Shown one piece after another: positions 61,892 to 63,326 of a stretch of 63,326 nucleotides of DNA. Origin of the DNA: JAZGER01 sp036480335 (GTDB taxonomy: Bacteria > Pseudomonadota > Gammaproteobacteria > DSM-19610); NCBI GenBank assembly GCA_036480335.1, contig JAZGGH010000054.1, positions 1-63,326 on the forward strand, read 5' to 3'. A program made the position numbers and the translations under genes. Each line of letters starts with the position of its first letter. Position 1 is the first letter of the stretch. A model generated the notes under the pieces. It was not told the DNA's origin, searched no databases, and saw nothing but the letters and a program-made list of their open reading frames with translations.

Positions 61892-63326
61892 ATGGAGAAG
61901 CACGTAAAAATGGTCTGCATGTTACCTCCAGCAAGCTGGCTATACCGCCTTGCCTTCCTGACCACGATTATTATCGGATTCTATCACTCAATCTCCCATG
62001 CTGACATAATCGCAGGCGACCTGGCACCCTATGGAACACCCGATGGAATCCTTAATAGTGCGGATGTGCTGATTCTGCAACGCATAGTCATGGGGAATAT
62101 AACACCAACAGCAAACGAACTGCTGGCAGGTGATGTTGCCCCCTTAAACAACCCGGATGGTCAACTCGATGCGGGTGATCTGGTCGTATTGCAACGTGCC
62201 GTTTTTGGACTGGTATCACTGCCACCAGTATCAGGCGCCAACAATCCACCCGTATTGAATACCGGCACAAGCCCAACGAACAATAATCCCTACCCGGTTA
62301 CAGGCACTGCAACACCCGACGCTGAAGTGCGGCTCTACGTTAACAACCTCCTCCAGACCAGCACGCTGGCAGCAGCCGACGGCAGTTTCAGTTTTAATGC
62401 CATCTTGCTGGACGGCAGCAACAATTTATATACCACCCTGTTTAGCAATAACACGGAAAGTACACCATCCAATAGCATCACAATGGATTATGTGAATACC
62501 ATTGATCGTAATATCAGCGGCAGTATTGATACTGATACCGTATGGACAGCCGCCGGTCCGGGAGGCAGTAATGCTCCGTATATTATTCAGGACAATCTTG
62601 TTGTTTCCTCGTTAAGCAGGCTGATCATTCAGCCTGGCACTGTGTTGCAATTTGCCAGCGGCAGCGAATTGCAGATAGATGGCAGCCTGATCGTTCAGGG
62701 ATCACAGACTGCACCGGTAATATTCACTGCTAATAGCACAAGCCCAGGTCAGGAATGGACTGGCATCCGCATTACAAATATTGCCACCAGCGCCATCATT
62801 GACTGGGCAATCGTTGAATATTCATTGAATGGCATCCAGTTTGAAAATAGCCAGACAGCCGGCAACGTCACCAATACAGTCGTTGTACCCGGCATTTCCA
62901 TTACCGGTAGCAGCGCCAGTGAAACCGATCCCTTTGCTGCCGTTACCGTCTCACTGTCGGCCACTGCAACCGATGTAGTATCTGTCAACTACGCAACGGT
63001 TGCCGATTCGGCAACGGAAGGACTGGACTACACGGTGACTACGGGCACCCTCACCTTCAACCCCGGTGATACCAGCCTGAGCATCCATGTGCCTTTATTG
63101 CAGGACAATCTTCAGGAAAGCACGGAACAATTTTCCGTCAACCTGTCCAGCCCGGCAAACGCCACACTCAAGTCCATCAATACTGCATCGGTACAGATAA
63201 TCGACGTGCCGCCCGTCCCGTCACTCTCCATCACCAGCACACTGGCCAGTGAAGCCGATGCCTTTGCGACCTTCAACGTGGTGTTGTCTTTCCCCGCTCT
63301 GCAGGTCACAACGGTCAATTACACCA
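61892..63326 (+). CDS. Secreted dockerin/beta-helix/Calx-beta protein, 5' part
   Basis: The frame is open from ATG 61892 to the right edge (478 codons seen). It has a signal (LAFLTTIIIGFYHSISHA), two dockerin-like EF-hand repeats (~40-107: PDGILNSADVLILQRIVMG, PDGQLDAGDLVVLQRAVFG), an Ig-like domain (~128-200), a right-handed-helix-type segment (~205-325), one Calx-beta domain (~333-438) and the start of a second (~443 on). Starts at 61883 or 61910 are also possible; 61910 has GGAG but with long spacing. Likely a surface or secreted protein; function unknown. The 61715-61891 leader has a TATAAT-like box at about 61826 but no certain promoter. Confidence 0.8.
   Translation, partial: MEKHVKMVCMLPPASWLYRLAFLTTIIIGFYHSISHADIIAGDLAPYGTPDGILNSADVLILQRIVMGNITPTANELLAGDVAPLNNPDGQLDAGDLVVLQRAVFGLVSLPPVSGANNPPVLNTGTSPTNNNPYPVTGTATPDAEVRLYVNNLLQTSTLAAADGSFSFNAILLDGSNNLYTTLFSNNTESTPSNSITMDYVNTIDRNISGSIDTDTVWTAAGPGGSNAPYIIQDNLVVSSLSRLIIQPGTVLQFASGSELQIDGSLIVQGSQTAPVIFTANSTSPGQEWTGIRITNIATSAIIDWAIVEYSLNGIQFENSQTAGNVTNTVVVPGISITGSSASETDPFAAVTVSLSATATDVVSVNYATVADSATEGLDYTVTTGTLTFNPGDTSLSIHVPLLQDNLQESTEQFSVNLSSPANATLKSINTASVQIIDVPPVPSLSITSTLASEADAFATFNVVLSFPALQVTTVNYT

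Noticed and set aside
1..63326. tRNA, rRNA or riboswitch genes
   Set aside because: No cloverleaf, rRNA core or known aptamer consensus was recognised in the intergenic regions; a covariance-model search would be needed to exclude small RNAs.

Overview
The window is chromosomal DNA of a gammaproteobacterium. The best evidence is gene order: leuC-leuD-leuB-asd-fimV ... truA-trpF-trpB-trpA-accD-folC-dedD-cvpA-purF ... metZ is a backbone shared with Pseudomonas-type genomes, and fur/bamE with rnfH-ratA is another gammaproteobacterial block. No rRNA, tRNA or CRISPR array was seen. The genus cannot be fixed from the sequence.

Layout. 1-2.48 kb: the 3' part of a polysaccharide deacetylase gene, then a graveyard of IS remnants (RAYT/IS200-like, IS256, IS3 OrfA). 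2.48-6.61 kb: ppk2 with a small partner, a DUF6455-type membrane protein, and a bufferin operon bufA-bufB-bufC whose precursor has a lipobox and two tandem cores. 6.6-28.2 kb (minus strand): a long biosynthetic run for leucine, aspartate-family, tryptophan, fatty-acid, folate, purine and methionine synthesis. It is interrupted by three extra pieces: a GH49-like beta-helix gene between purF and metZ, a glutamate dehydrogenase between fimV and truA, and a 33-bp perfect inverted repeat. 28.3-34.4 kb: the LysR regulator of leuCDB, mscL, an MFS transporter, aroC, and a two-gene operon with CheZ-like DxxxQ motifs. 34.6-50 kb (accessory): a 2223-residue LEPR/DUF4347 surface protein, an outer-membrane barrel, a secreted trypsin-like protease overlapping an FHA membrane protein, a second GH49-like lipoprotein, an SCO1-type copper chaperone and a copper-radical oxidase with Calx-beta repeats. 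50-61.7 kb: housekeeping genes (folD, a GGDEF/EAL protein, cysS, periplasmic cyclophilin, lpxH, DUF455, fur, bamE, rnfH, ratA, an Na+/alanine symporter). 61.9 kb to the end: the start of a dockerin/beta-helix/Calx-beta secreted protein.

How it fits together. Four themes recur outside the housekeeping backbone. (1) Envelope copper: a bufferin operon, an SCO chaperone and a copper-radical oxidase. (2) Extracellular carbohydrate-type beta-helix proteins: two GH49-like paralogues and one dockerin/beta-helix protein, sharing Ig and Calx-beta modules with the oxidase. (3) Two near-identical ~140-bp inverted-terminal-repeat elements, in opposite orientation, beside the two GH49-bearing loci, with a third diverged copy between them. 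(4) Signalling proteins with unusual active sites: paired DxxxQ proteins, and an intact GGDEF joined to a degraded EAL domain. The strongest leads are the lipidated two-core bufferin, the oxidase/SCO/GH49 cluster and the paired CheZ-like genes. Promoter and operator calls are by eye and weak unless stated.
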